From a virus: a stretch of 64,000 bases of DNA. The notes beneath the pieces were generated by a model. The model did not search any database. It worked only from the letters and a program-made list of their open reading frames with translations, and was not told the DNA's origin. Below, piece after piece: positions 57,078 through 64,000 of the stretch (position 1 is its first letter; each line of letters begins with the position of its first letter). A program made the translations under genes and the position numbers. Location of the stretch: positions 1 to 64,000 of the IMG/VR virus record IMGVR_UViG_3300025010_000002; one strand, 5' to 3'.

Positions 57078-58631
57078 ATGACAGTAAGCTATGGGACAAG
57101 CGTAAATCAAGGTAACCAGAATGTTGGGGTTCACTTCAGGGCAGCTGTAGCTCCTGAGACTTGGAACGTTCCTCATTCTGGCACTACTCCTATGGGTATC
57201 TATGGTGGTTGTACTCTGTCAGCCAACGGAACCAACGCAGTTGTTCAGCCTGGTATGTTTGTGTTCTGGGCTGACGATGTAGCTCACCCTGGAACCACAC
57301 AGTACATACGCTGCAGTGCAAACTCAAGCACCACTGTAGCAGTGGTCGATGGTGACTACGTTATAGCTCGTTATAAGTATCAGGACATTGAGGGTTGGTA
57401 CGCAGCCATTGGTGTTGAGACATCATATAACAGTGCGGATACCAGTGAGATCTGCTTTGGTCGTGTGAGCTATAATGGCCCAACAATGGAGTTTGATTAC
57501 TCAGAGCGCACCGGCACTGGTAAGCATATCCGTGTAAACAATCAGGATCTAACTTCAGGATACCTCGAAGACAAGCTACGCACCATTATGCCAGCTGGTA
57601 GAATTGAGCCATACGGAGGCGTTACCTGCCCCACTTATTACCTAGTGTGCGACGGTGATCTCTACAGTATCAATGACTACCCAGAGCTGTACGCTTCAAT
57701 TGGCAACACATGGGGATCAACCAATGCAACCAACTTTGCTGTTCCAGATCTACGTGGTCGTGTTATTGTAGGCTCAGGAACTCATATGGATAGCCGGTTC
57801 ATCTCAAGGACATTCACACTTGGTGAGACTGACACTCCTGGCATCTCTTCACGTGAGTCATATAACGGTGAGTACATGCACCAGATTACACAGGATGAGA
57901 TGGCTAATCACACCCATGTAGGAGCTTTTATTACCGGCTCACTATACAGGGAAACACAGACAGCCAACCCATTCAGCTATGCACCAGAGAACATCAGTCT
58001 AAATGGTGTTGGTAATGATATGCCACACAATAACATGCAGCCATATGCAGCAATGAATTACATCATCTTTGCTGGTATTTCTGCAGCTGGTGGCGGCGGC
58101 ACACCTGCTCCAGTAACTCAGGTTCTTACCTCAATCACAATCTCCCCATCCACATACTCAGCAAACGTAGCTGAGAGCAAGGTCTACGAGGTTGTTGCAT
58201 ATGACCAGTTCAGTAACGTTATGTCTGGAGTTTCAGTGTACTTCAGCTCAAATGATTACGCTGTTGCATCGGTTAATCTGACTCCAGTGGTAACAGCTGC
58301 AAATGGTAAGTCACAGGCAACAGTGGTTGCAGTTGAGACTGGTAACACAATGATCAACATCAGCACCAATGTGCTATCAACAAACTCAGCACTCACAGTT
58401 AATAAGTACCTTATCTCAACCAGCTTTGATGGTAATGGTTCAATCGTACCAGAGTATGCTAAGCTGAGCCCAGGTGCAGGATACACATTTAACTTCTTCC
58501 CCAATGATTCGGATACACTTCTGAACGTTTCAGTTAATGGGGTATCAGTTAATATGCAGACTTCGTACAACTACACCTTCAACAATGTCACAGCCAACCA
58601 GTCCCTGCATGCAGTGTTCAGCGCAATCTAG
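57078..58631 (+). CDS. Tail fibre with collar domain and Ig-like tail
   Basis: A 517-aa protein. An N-terminal baseplate-attachment region is followed by a phage tail collar domain (~172-235: 'PYGGVTCPTYYLVCDGDLYS', 'NTWGSTNATNFAVPDLRGRV'). Next comes a conserved fibre-tip block ending 'MNYIIFAGISAAGGGGTPAP'. Residues ~348-442 form a Big-type Ig domain ('LTSITISPSTYSANVAESKV'). The last ~75 are a bacterial-surface repeat-like unit ('ISTSFDGNGSIVPEYAKLSP'). Both C-terminal modules could bind cell-surface carbohydrate or protein. A terminator follows. Confidence 0.8.
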   Translation: MTVSYGTSVNQGNQNVGVHFRAAVAPETWNVPHSGTTPMGIYGGCTLSANGTNAVVQPGMFVFWADDVAHPGTTQYIRCSANSSTTVAVVDGDYVIARYKYQDIEGWYAAIGVETSYNSADTSEICFGRVSYNGPTMEFDYSERTGTGKHIRVNNQDLTSGYLEDKLRTIMPAGRIEPYGGVTCPTYYLVCDGDLYSINDYPELYASIGNTWGSTNATNFAVPDLRGRVIVGSGTHMDSRFISRTFTLGETDTPGISSRESYNGEYMHQITQDEMANHTHVGAFITGSLYRETQTANPFSYAPENISLNGVGNDMPHNNMQPYAAMNYIIFAGISAAGGGGTPAPVTQVLTSITISPSTYSANVAESKVYEVVAYDQFSNVMSGVSVYFSSNDYAVASVNLTPVVTAANGKSQATVVAVETGNTMINISTNVLSTNSALTVNKYLISTSFDGNGSIVPEYAKLSPGAGYTFNFFPNDSDTLLNVSVNGVSVNMQTSYNYTFNNVTANQSLHAVFSAI

Positions 58632-58644
58632 TACTAGATAGACT

Positions 58645-58680
58645 AAGGGCAGCTGAGTTAATTCTCAGCTGCCCTTTTAT
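58645..58680 (+). terminator. Rho-independent terminator between convergent operons
   Basis: Stem GGGCAGCTGAG (58647-58657) with CTCAGCTGCCC (58664-58674), loop ttaatt, then TTTTATATTT. It ends the tail operon; the T-tract is only on the plus-strand side. The minus-strand helicase gene ends at 58738. Confidence 0.93.
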
Positions 58681-58737
58681 ATTTCCTATTCTTGCCACCT
58701 ATTGAGATAATTCTGAGCACTTCAGTGCTGGGTTCGT

Positions 58738-60099
58738 CTAGTTGAGTAGGTCACCGAAGTCAACGCTTGTAGGGTTAACTGAGATCTCTGAACCAACACG
58801 GCTGTACCTAGGATCAAAATTAATTATGCATGGGTCCGTCATGGTCTCCCCAAAGCGGTTCTTAGCCAGGAATACAAGGCACTCATTGTTCTCCTTGAGT
58901 ACATTGTTCTTCCACAGGAAGAATACATAGGATGGGGTACGGGCTAGCTCATTGAACTGTGCTAGTGCAGTGAGCTGAGCCCTGCCCTCGTTAGCATCCA
59001 TGTACTTCTGGCCTTCTTTGTTAAGCTGTGACAGAAGCATGCAGTGACATTGACGACCCTGGCCATCCATATTTTCAGCTAAGTTCTTTATCTGCTGGAT
59101 ATAGTAGTTAGCTGGGTCAATGTTCTTCATCTTGTAGATTTCAGCAGGGTGACCAATATAGTTTAGCATCTGAATATAGTCAACAATAATCAGGTCAGGT
59201 TTAAATGGAAGCTTAGAGATAGCAGCTCGCATACCGTAGTCAGTGAATGACCTGAAGAATTGACTGCCAACTATCTCAATCTTACCATAGTCAGAGCACT
59301 CACGCAAGTCCTCGTCTACCACATCAAATAGGAATTCTTCTTCCTCGGGTGACAACTCTGAGTGTTGAATCCTGCTGAACTCAATTGGATCCCCTGCGTT
59401 CTTAAACTTCTCATGCTGGGAATGACGTGATAGAATACTGAATAAGATCTGCTCACGTGGCATTTCAAGAGATACAAATAGAACGTTATATCCCAGCTGC
59501 ACAGCATTAGTATATAGGACTGACTTGGCTACGGTTGTTTTACCGAAACCGGAGGGAGCAGCTATTACTGAAATTGTACCCATCTCAAAGGAGTAAACAA
59601 GATTATCAATGGGTTCCAGGCCAGTTAGAATACCACGTGACCTGTTCTTCCTCTCCTCGTATAACTGCTTTGCTGGAGTTAGTTCCTGATCCGCATCTGT
59701 TGAAGCATTGTACTTGGTCATTACCAGAGACAGCTTATCCATCAAGTCAGCTGTCTCTTCTGTATCCTTGGTCTTTGCCAGTGCATCCTGGATCTCTGCT
59801 GCTACCTCTTTGGTGAGAGCGTTGGTATGCTCTTTCTCAATTAGGTTAATGATCTCAGGTGCGGAGGGAATAATGTCTGGCTTATCATACTCCTGAAGAA
59901 ACGAGTAGTATTCTACGTAATGCTCATAAGATGGTACTTCACCTGTCTCTGTTAGTGCCTTGAGAATGTTCGGAATAATCTGGAATGGTTCATTACCACG
60001 CCAGATAGAGCACAAGCGATTACAGACATTGATCTTGTTCTCCAGAGAATCTTCACGATCAAACAAGTAAGCATATATTAGGTTAACATTCTGATTCAT
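58738..60099 (-). CDS. dnaB-like: Replicative DNA helicase (DnaB-like)
   Basis: A 453-aa RecA-fold hexameric helicase. The N-terminal helical domain (1-130) is followed by a linker, then 'RGILTGLEPIDNLVYSFEMG', Walker A APSGFGKTT (181-189), 'NVLFVSLEMPREQILFSILS' (motif H1a), Walker B DLIIVDYIQML (D307) and 'HCMLLSQLNKEG' (motif H3), with an Arg-finger region 'VFLAKNRFGETMTDP'. It unwinds DNA ahead of the polymerase and partners the split primase. Its start overlaps the putative loader gene by 17 bp. Confidence 0.92.
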   Translation of the reverse strand: MNQNVNLIYAYLFDREDSLENKINVCNRLCSIWRGNEPFQIIPNILKALTETGEVPSYEHYVEYYSFLQEYDKPDIIPSAPEIINLIEKEHTNALTKEVAAEIQDALAKTKDTEETADLMDKLSLVMTKYNASTDADQELTPAKQLYEERKNRSRGILTGLEPIDNLVYSFEMGTISVIAAPSGFGKTTVAKSVLYTNAVQLGYNVLFVSLEMPREQILFSILSRHSQHEKFKNAGDPIEFSRIQHSELSPEEEEFLFDVVDEDLRECSDYGKIEIVGSQFFRSFTDYGMRAAISKLPFKPDLIIVDYIQMLNYIGHPAEIYKMKNIDPANYYIQQIKNLAENMDGQGRQCHCMLLSQLNKEGQKYMDANEGRAQLTALAQFNELARTPSYVFFLWKNNVLKENNECLVFLAKNRFGETMTDPCIINFDPRYSRVGSEISVNPTSVDFGDLLN

Positions 60100-60754
60100 C
60101 AGTAGAGTCTTTCCTTAAACCGAATAGTCCATGTCTAAGTATACTAATAGCCTTGTCAAATTTGATCTCGTGGAACTCGCACTTACTTAGATACTTCTTA
60201 ACTTCAGGTAGGTCAATATTTAATGAGCTCGAATGAAACCACGTTGTAGTGCCATCTGAGAGACGCTTCATCAAGAGCTGGTTGATCAGTTCTTCCTGAC
60301 GCTTGTTCTTAAACTCTCCCTGCCCATAGGTTAACGCAAGGTGAGGCACATTAATCTGGTGTAGATTACTGAATCCCTGGTGAGCTTCATCCTCAAAGGC
60401 AACGTACACCAGCTCAAACACATTCATCTTTACATATGGCTTTGGATATATTAGGGATAGAGCGTAGCCCATTGCTCCATTCTGTTCCCTAAGTGTAACA
60501 GTTGAGTCGAACATAAAAACAATGTTATTAACTAAACCGAACTCTGCATGGGCTTTATCTATTTTTTCTCGTATCCAATCTGCTGGCATGGACATTGATC
60601 CATACCGTGTGACGTACTCCTTGATCTTTGCTTTCTTCACACAGAAGCATTCAACGTTGATTCCATTGAGAACTGTTACCTTGGAATCATTACATAGTTT
60701 ACATTTAGGTTCCTTCTTGGCAACCTTAGGGATCTTTACTTTCTTGACCGCCAC
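60083..60754 (-). CDS. Putative helicase loader with zinc motif
   Basis: A 223-aa protein from a GTG start (aaagga site). The N-terminus has a CxxC/CxC zinc hairpin (EPKCKLCNDSKVTVLNG then ECFCVKKAK), like primosome loaders and like the 82-aa protein at 6769-7017. The C-terminal part resembles a DnaC-type ATPase layout ('VPHLALTYGQGEFKNKRQEE', 'LINQLLMKRLSDGTTTWFHS'), but no Walker A loop is visible. The gene lies directly beside and overlaps the helicase. A loader or helicase-accessory role is inferred. Confidence 0.5.
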   Translation of the reverse strand: MAVKKVKIPKVAKKEPKCKLCNDSKVTVLNGINVECFCVKKAKIKEYVTRYGSMSMPADWIREKIDKAHAEFGLVNNIVFMFDSTVTLREQNGAMGYALSLIYPKPYVKMNVFELVYVAFEDEAHQGFSNLHQINVPHLALTYGQGEFKNKRQEELINQLLMKRLSDGTTTWFHSSSLNIDLPEVKKYLSKCEFHEIKFDKAISILRHGLFGLRKDSTDESEC

Positions 60755-62316
60755 AGTAGATCCTTTCTCATTTTTATAATTGCATCTCGTGTAATCTCGC
60801 CCTCATCGGGCAACGGTTCAGCCTTGCCACTAAGTACCTTAAGAACAACACTCGAGAACAGTTTGATTAAGTTAAGTTTATACTCATCAATGGTGTTAGT
60901 CACTGAGAATATAGTAACCTTAAACTTATCAAATGCACTGCTCTCTCTTGTTATTCTACCCACAGTCTGTATAAAACTTCCAATGCTAAATGGCAATCCA
61001 TAGAAAATAATTTCATCTGTCTTGTCAAAGTTGAGACTCATACCACCGGCATCAGTGATGATAACCACATCCCCAACCTTATGCTCATCCGCTATGTATC
61101 CCCTGTCCTCACCCTTGCTACTGCCATTGATGTACAATACATTCTTGTACTTACCCCTCAGGTAATGCTCAACAACAAGGCCGAGGCGGGTCTGTGTATG
61201 ACGGAACGGAGTGAATATGAGAATAGGTTTCTTGTCAATGATAGTGGTAAGGTAGTCAATGAAGGACTTTTCCTTGGACGAGAGCAGCAAGTCCTTGTTC
61301 TCCACCCTGTCCTCAAGGGTGTTACTGGTGGTCTCAATAGCGTTGTCTACGTACAGCTGTAGGTCAGGGAGCCTCTGACTGAATATGCGCTCCTCATCAT
61401 ACTTGGAAATGATGCCTTGAGCCAGTTTACAGTACTGCTTTTCCTCATCCTCTGACAGAGGGATATCAATGATGTTGTAGACCAGATCAAGCTCACGCAC
61501 AGTCCTTGTGTAATAAGGAGCAATGCGACGGGCAAGATCATCAAGGTTCTGATAACCAACCACTTCCTGCAGGACTCTGAAGTAGCTGACTCCTTTGGTG
61601 GTTTCATCCCACTCGAACAAACCCTTGCCCAGGCCACGGAATGTCTTTCTCCCAGGAAGATCCTTATGCAGCCATGTCTTGTACATATTAGGCTTTGTTC
61701 TACCATTCAAGTAGCGGATACGTTTCTCACTGCGAACAGTGTACTTCTCAAGGCACTGCTGCAGCGTTCCGAGTACCCCTGGATAGATGATGTTAATGAT
61801 GTTGTAGATATCCTCAATATGATTAAGGATGGGTGTGGCAGTAATTAGCCATGCATACTGGGCATACTTGACAGCAGAGCGCACAGCAGCCCCTATTTGT
61901 GACTTAGGGTTCTTTGCTGTGTGCGCTTCCTCAACTACAAGGACGATCTGCTTCTTCCATATCTTGTAGATTATCTTAGAGAACAACTTGATTGAGCTAT
62001 TGCGTAGAATGGTTACATCCCAGTCAACATCAATCTTATCCTGTGCCTCCATGTTACCTGCTAGATCCTTGTCATCTGCAGAGAAGCATCTGTGCTTGAG
62101 GCCAGGAAAGTACTTGATATCCCTAACCCAGGATGGAGCTGAGCTCTTAGTGGCTATGACAAAGAGATGCTTGTTAGGCATAGGGCATTCCTCGTATGAA
62201 GCAAGGCATGCAATGGTCTTACCTGACCCTGTTGGATCGGCAATGATCATCTTCTTCTGCTTAAGAAGCCTCTCCTTTGAGCTTACCTGGATTGGAGTTA
62301 GGGTTATTCCTTTCAT
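60736..62316 (-). CDS. SNF2/DEAD-type helicase (UvsW-like role)
   Basis: A 526-aa superfamily 2 helicase: Walker A ADPTGSGKT (26-34), motif Ia region 'LFVIATKSSAPSWVRDI', motif II VVEEAH (Glu-Glu-Ala-His instead of DEAH, 127-132), motif III LITATP (157-162), motif V 'VVIITDAGGMSLNFDKT' and motif VI 'FIQTVGRITRESS'. The C-lobe begins 'KPILIFTPFRHTQTRLGLVV'. It is SNF2-like in layout and may remodel recombination intermediates. The ATG overlaps the previous stop (ATGA). Confidence 0.88.
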   Translation of the reverse strand: MKGITLTPIQVSSKERLLKQKKMIIADPTGSGKTIACLASYEECPMPNKHLFVIATKSSAPSWVRDIKYFPGLKHRCFSADDKDLAGNMEAQDKIDVDWDVTILRNSSIKLFSKIIYKIWKKQIVLVVEEAHTAKNPKSQIGAAVRSAVKYAQYAWLITATPILNHIEDIYNIINIIYPGVLGTLQQCLEKYTVRSEKRIRYLNGRTKPNMYKTWLHKDLPGRKTFRGLGKGLFEWDETTKGVSYFRVLQEVVGYQNLDDLARRIAPYYTRTVRELDLVYNIIDIPLSEDEEKQYCKLAQGIISKYDEERIFSQRLPDLQLYVDNAIETTSNTLEDRVENKDLLLSSKEKSFIDYLTTIIDKKPILIFTPFRHTQTRLGLVVEHYLRGKYKNVLYINGSSKGEDRGYIADEHKVGDVVIITDAGGMSLNFDKTDEIIFYGLPFSIGSFIQTVGRITRESSAFDKFKVTIFSVTNTIDEYKLNLIKLFSSVVLKVLSGKAEPLPDEGEITRDAIIKMRKDLLWRSRK

Positions 62317-62810
62317 AACTTGATGGTGTACTCTTTGACAGGCAACTCACAGTACACAGATAGTTCACAAGCTACCTCTACCGCCTTGCTTACACTGCTG
62401 CCCATATGTAGGGCTGCTAGAGCAAAGTCACGACCAGCTCCAATAGCTGAGTGTCCTGCAATTTCGTACACAAAAAACCCCTGAATATGAAACAGTTTTT
62501 TCTGGTATACAATAAGGTAGTCATTTACTATCTTTGGATCACCAATCTTATCATTCTTCCACTCAGCAAACTCAGCTAGAAAATTAATGTAGGAGCTTTC
62601 ATCTGCGCGTTCAGGAGTGTGAGTTTTACAGAATACCTGCAGCAAAGCTGACTCTTCACAGATGCCTACGCTCCCAACGAACATATCATCAACCTGGAAT
62701 AGCTTTGCAAATTTATCTGCTGACTTGCTTTGTGTTGATCCGTATACAATGATTGAGTCTGACGCAATTGATATCTTATCATCATAAATCTTGGCGGCTA
62801 CAATGCTCAT
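62313..62810 (-). CDS. HslV/proteasome-beta-like protein
   Basis: A 165-aa protein with the Ntn-hydrolase proteasome pattern: 'SIVAAKIYDDKISIASDSII', 'KLFQVDDMFVGSVGICEESA', 'HSAIGAGRDFALAALHMGSS' and 'AVEVACELSVYCELPV'. If the initiator Met is removed, Ser becomes residue 1, with Asp17 and Lys32 close to the HslV Thr1/Asp17/Lys33 triad. No HslU-type ATPase is in the window. It could be an active self-compartmentalised protease or a decoy. The site caggaga is good. Confidence 0.65.
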   Translation of the reverse strand: MSIVAAKIYDDKISIASDSIIVYGSTQSKSADKFAKLFQVDDMFVGSVGICEESALLQVFCKTHTPERADESSYINFLAEFAEWKNDKIGDPKIVNDYLIVYQKKLFHIQGFFVYEIAGHSAIGAGRDFALAALHMGSSVSKAVEVACELSVYCELPVKEYTIKL

Positions 62811-62824
62811 TGTTATCTCCTGTC

Positions 62825-63007
62825 TTAGTGCGCTACCCGTTTATAGTTCTCAACGATCTTGACGAACTTGTACTCTGCAATGCGTGTCTCACCCATGATA
62901 TCAGATTTGCTAAATGCCAGAGCTTCCTTGTACGTTGGGCGAGCATCATAGAAATACCACGTGTCATCCTTACGACTTTTGATCTCAATAATAAACACGT
63001 TCTCCAT
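62825..63007 (-). CDS. Small hypothetical protein
   Basis: A 60-aa protein (MENVFIIEIKSRKDDTWYFY) with 'DARPTYKEALAFSKS', suggestive of a small beta-beta-alpha fold that reports a stepwise operand of phage hypotheticals; no function known. Strong aaggagag site. Its ATG touches the previous stop. Confidence 0.55.
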   Translation of the reverse strand: MENVFIIEIKSRKDDTWYFYDARPTYKEALAFSKSDIMGETRIAEYKFVKIVENYKRVAH

Positions 63008-63189
63008 TATTTACTCTCCTTATAGTCTAGTGCTTTCTGCACCACGTCTTTCAGTGATCCAACTGTGACCTTCTGAGTACCAGTAAGTGCTTCCCAATGG
63101 GCGAACTGTGCTTTGCTCCACGAGGATGGGTTACTAAAGTACTGTTTGGTAAGCATCAATGCTTCCTCCAGCACACGTTCCCTGCTCAT
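63007..63189 (-). CDS. Small hypothetical helical protein
   Basis: A 60-aa helical protein (MSRERVLEEALMLTKQYFSN) with 'SWSKAQFAHWEALTGTQKVT'. Aaggagag site. It is coupled to its neighbours by abutting stop and start codons. The function is unknown. Confidence 0.55.
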   Translation of the reverse strand: MSRERVLEEALMLTKQYFSNPSSWSKAQFAHWEALTGTQKVTVGSLKDVVQKALDYKESK

Positions 63190-63789
63190 CTAGCTCTCCT
63201 TATGTGTGATGATAACGATCTTCTCTGAGCCACCACAACCACAAAGGCATGTACGCTTGGATGGGCATTCAACTACCTTGAAGTCATAGCCCTCCGGAAC
63301 CTGATCAGTAATCACCTTGGTGTCCACAATGATATCTTCAATGGCATAGATACCATTTTTAGCGAGATAGGGAAGCAGGGTCTTCATTGTAAGGATCTGA
63401 TGCGGAGGGTGGTGTGACCCGTCATCAACAATGAAATCAACGTCCTTGCCAACGTTCTGCATTGCAGCCTCAAGTGAGGGAACGCTACCCTGATTGGCAA
63501 TGAATGTCTTGATACGTCCCGCACTGAACATTGCCTGTGGGTTCATATCGAAGGCAAAGATGTCCGCATTGGGGAAGAACTCCTCCCACATGTACATGCT
63601 GGCACCAGTCTTGTACGTTGCATACATACAGGATGCAAGACCAACTCCGATCTCTAGTACCTTACGTGTGCTCTCACGACGATCCTTGAGCAACTCATAG
63701 TAGGCAACTGTGTATGAGTGAGGCTTGTCGATACAGTCACCACCTTTGTCAGTTCCATATTTTGAAGCAAGTTCGCACAGCGGTGTCAT
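63190..63789 (-). CDS. SAM-dependent methyltransferase (CmcI/TylF-like)
   Basis: A 199-aa class I methyltransferase. The opening 'CELASKYGTDKGGDCIDKPH' and 'YTVAYYELLKDRRESTRKVL' leads to the SAM loop EIGVGLASC. 'ADIFAFDMNPQAM' is the acidic loop, and 'DVDFIVDDGSHHPPHQILTM' resembles metal-dependent sugar/cephalosporin O-methyltransferases. A C-terminal 'KRTCLCGCGGSEK' Cys cluster is unusual. The substrate is unknown; a role in modifying a cell-surface or nucleotide sugar is only a possibility. Confidence 0.7.
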   Translation of the reverse strand: MTPLCELASKYGTDKGGDCIDKPHSYTVAYYELLKDRRESTRKVLEIGVGLASCMYATYKTGASMYMWEEFFPNADIFAFDMNPQAMFSAGRIKTFIANQGSVPSLEAAMQNVGKDVDFIVDDGSHHPPHQILTMKTLLPYLAKNGIYAIEDIIVDTKVITDQVPEGYDFKVVECPSKRTCLCGCGGSEKIVIITHKES

Positions 63790-63989
63790 AGATTTCTCCT
63801 TAGATAGTCATCCATATAGATCATCATTTCTTTGTCTGATCTGAACTTCCTTTTTATCCCAAGGTTCTTTACTTCGCGCCAATACAGATTAATCTCTGCC
63901 TGTGATACAAATTCCCAGCAGAGTTTGTTTCTCCTGTCACATATATGGAGAGGCTGAACATTGTTTTCCCGCAAGCACTTGGGGCACAT
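63786..63989 (-). CDS. Small zinc-binding hypothetical protein
   Basis: A 67-aa protein (MCPKCLRENNVQPLHICDRR) with an N-terminal CPxC plus HxC pair that could form a zinc knuckle, and a basic helical remainder. It overlaps the methyltransferase start by ATGA. Its ribosome site lies at the window edge. Confidence 0.5.
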   Translation of the reverse strand: MCPKCLRENNVQPLHICDRRNKLCWEFVSQAEINLYWREVKNLGIKRKFRSDKEMMIYMDDYLRRNL

Positions 63990-64000
63990 GACATACTCAG

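Noticed and set aside
60969-60975. Minus-strand TTATACA inside the SNF2-type helicase gene.
   Set aside because: The next start codon is over 200 nt away, so it lacks the fixed spacing of the accepted copies.

Overview
The window is a slice of a large tailed-phage genome with a contractile tail (myovirus type). It carries a phage large terminase, a T4-like tail and baseplate series (sheath, tube, gp26-, gp53-, gp27-, gp5-, gp25- and gp6-like proteins), an endolysin, virion cell-wall enzymes, and a nearly complete replication and recombination set. Genes are tightly packed, mostly with strong GGAG-type Shine-Dalgarno sites and ATGA/TAATG overlaps, which suggests a bacterial host using canonical ribosome binding. 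I cannot name the host. Portal, prohead protease and major capsid genes are not recognisable here, so the genome continues beyond both ends.

Layout. (1) 1-17.5 kb, minus strand: a fibre-like cluster at the left edge, the large terminase, a gp55-like sigma factor, then a DNA-metabolism block (DnaX-like clamp loader, TOPRIM half of a primase, SbcD/gp47-like nuclease, an SbcC/gp46-like ATPase split into separate genes, RecA/UvsX-like recombinase, HU/IHF, probable ssDNA-binding protein, and a ligase-like protein lacking the catalytic lysine). A 690-bp non-coding region at 14.8-15.5 kb holds a 45-bp direct repeat. (2) 17.6-26 kb, plus strand, divergent from about 17.55 kb: an RNA-polymerase alpha-CTD-like protein, tRNA-Tyr, tRNA-Trp, the zinc-binding half of the primase, DNA polymerase I, a nucleotidyltransferase, zinc-finger/HNH genes, the amidase endolysin, and a cassette of overlapping small genes including a tiny deaminase-fold protein. 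(3) 26-38 kb, plus: large uncharacterised, probably late proteins, a metallophosphoesterase, a membrane-anchored lytic transglycosylase, tRNA-Met and an HNH nuclease. (4) 38-58.6 kb, plus: tail and baseplate, ending with a 1429-aa baseplate/receptor protein and a collar-domain fibre, closed by a strong terminator. (5) 58.7-64 kb, minus: DnaB-like helicase, possible helicase loader, SNF2-type helicase, an HslV/proteasome-like protein and a methyltransferase.

Regulation. Two promoter classes can be read directly. A TGG-TATAAT extended -10 type sits before replication and early genes and some small operons. A second motif, TTATACA, lies 32-36 nt upstream of the start codon of seven genes on both strands, mostly lysis or virion candidates. 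I infer that this is the late promoter read by the phage sigma factor encoded at 5202-5654.

The most unusual points are the split Rad50/SbcC that ends exactly at its zinc hook, the split primase on opposite strands, the ligase-like protein with Asn in place of the catalytic Lys, the alpha-CTD mimic, a recurring ESAP(P) peptide in unrelated proteins, and a gene bounded by a perfect 16-bp direct repeat.
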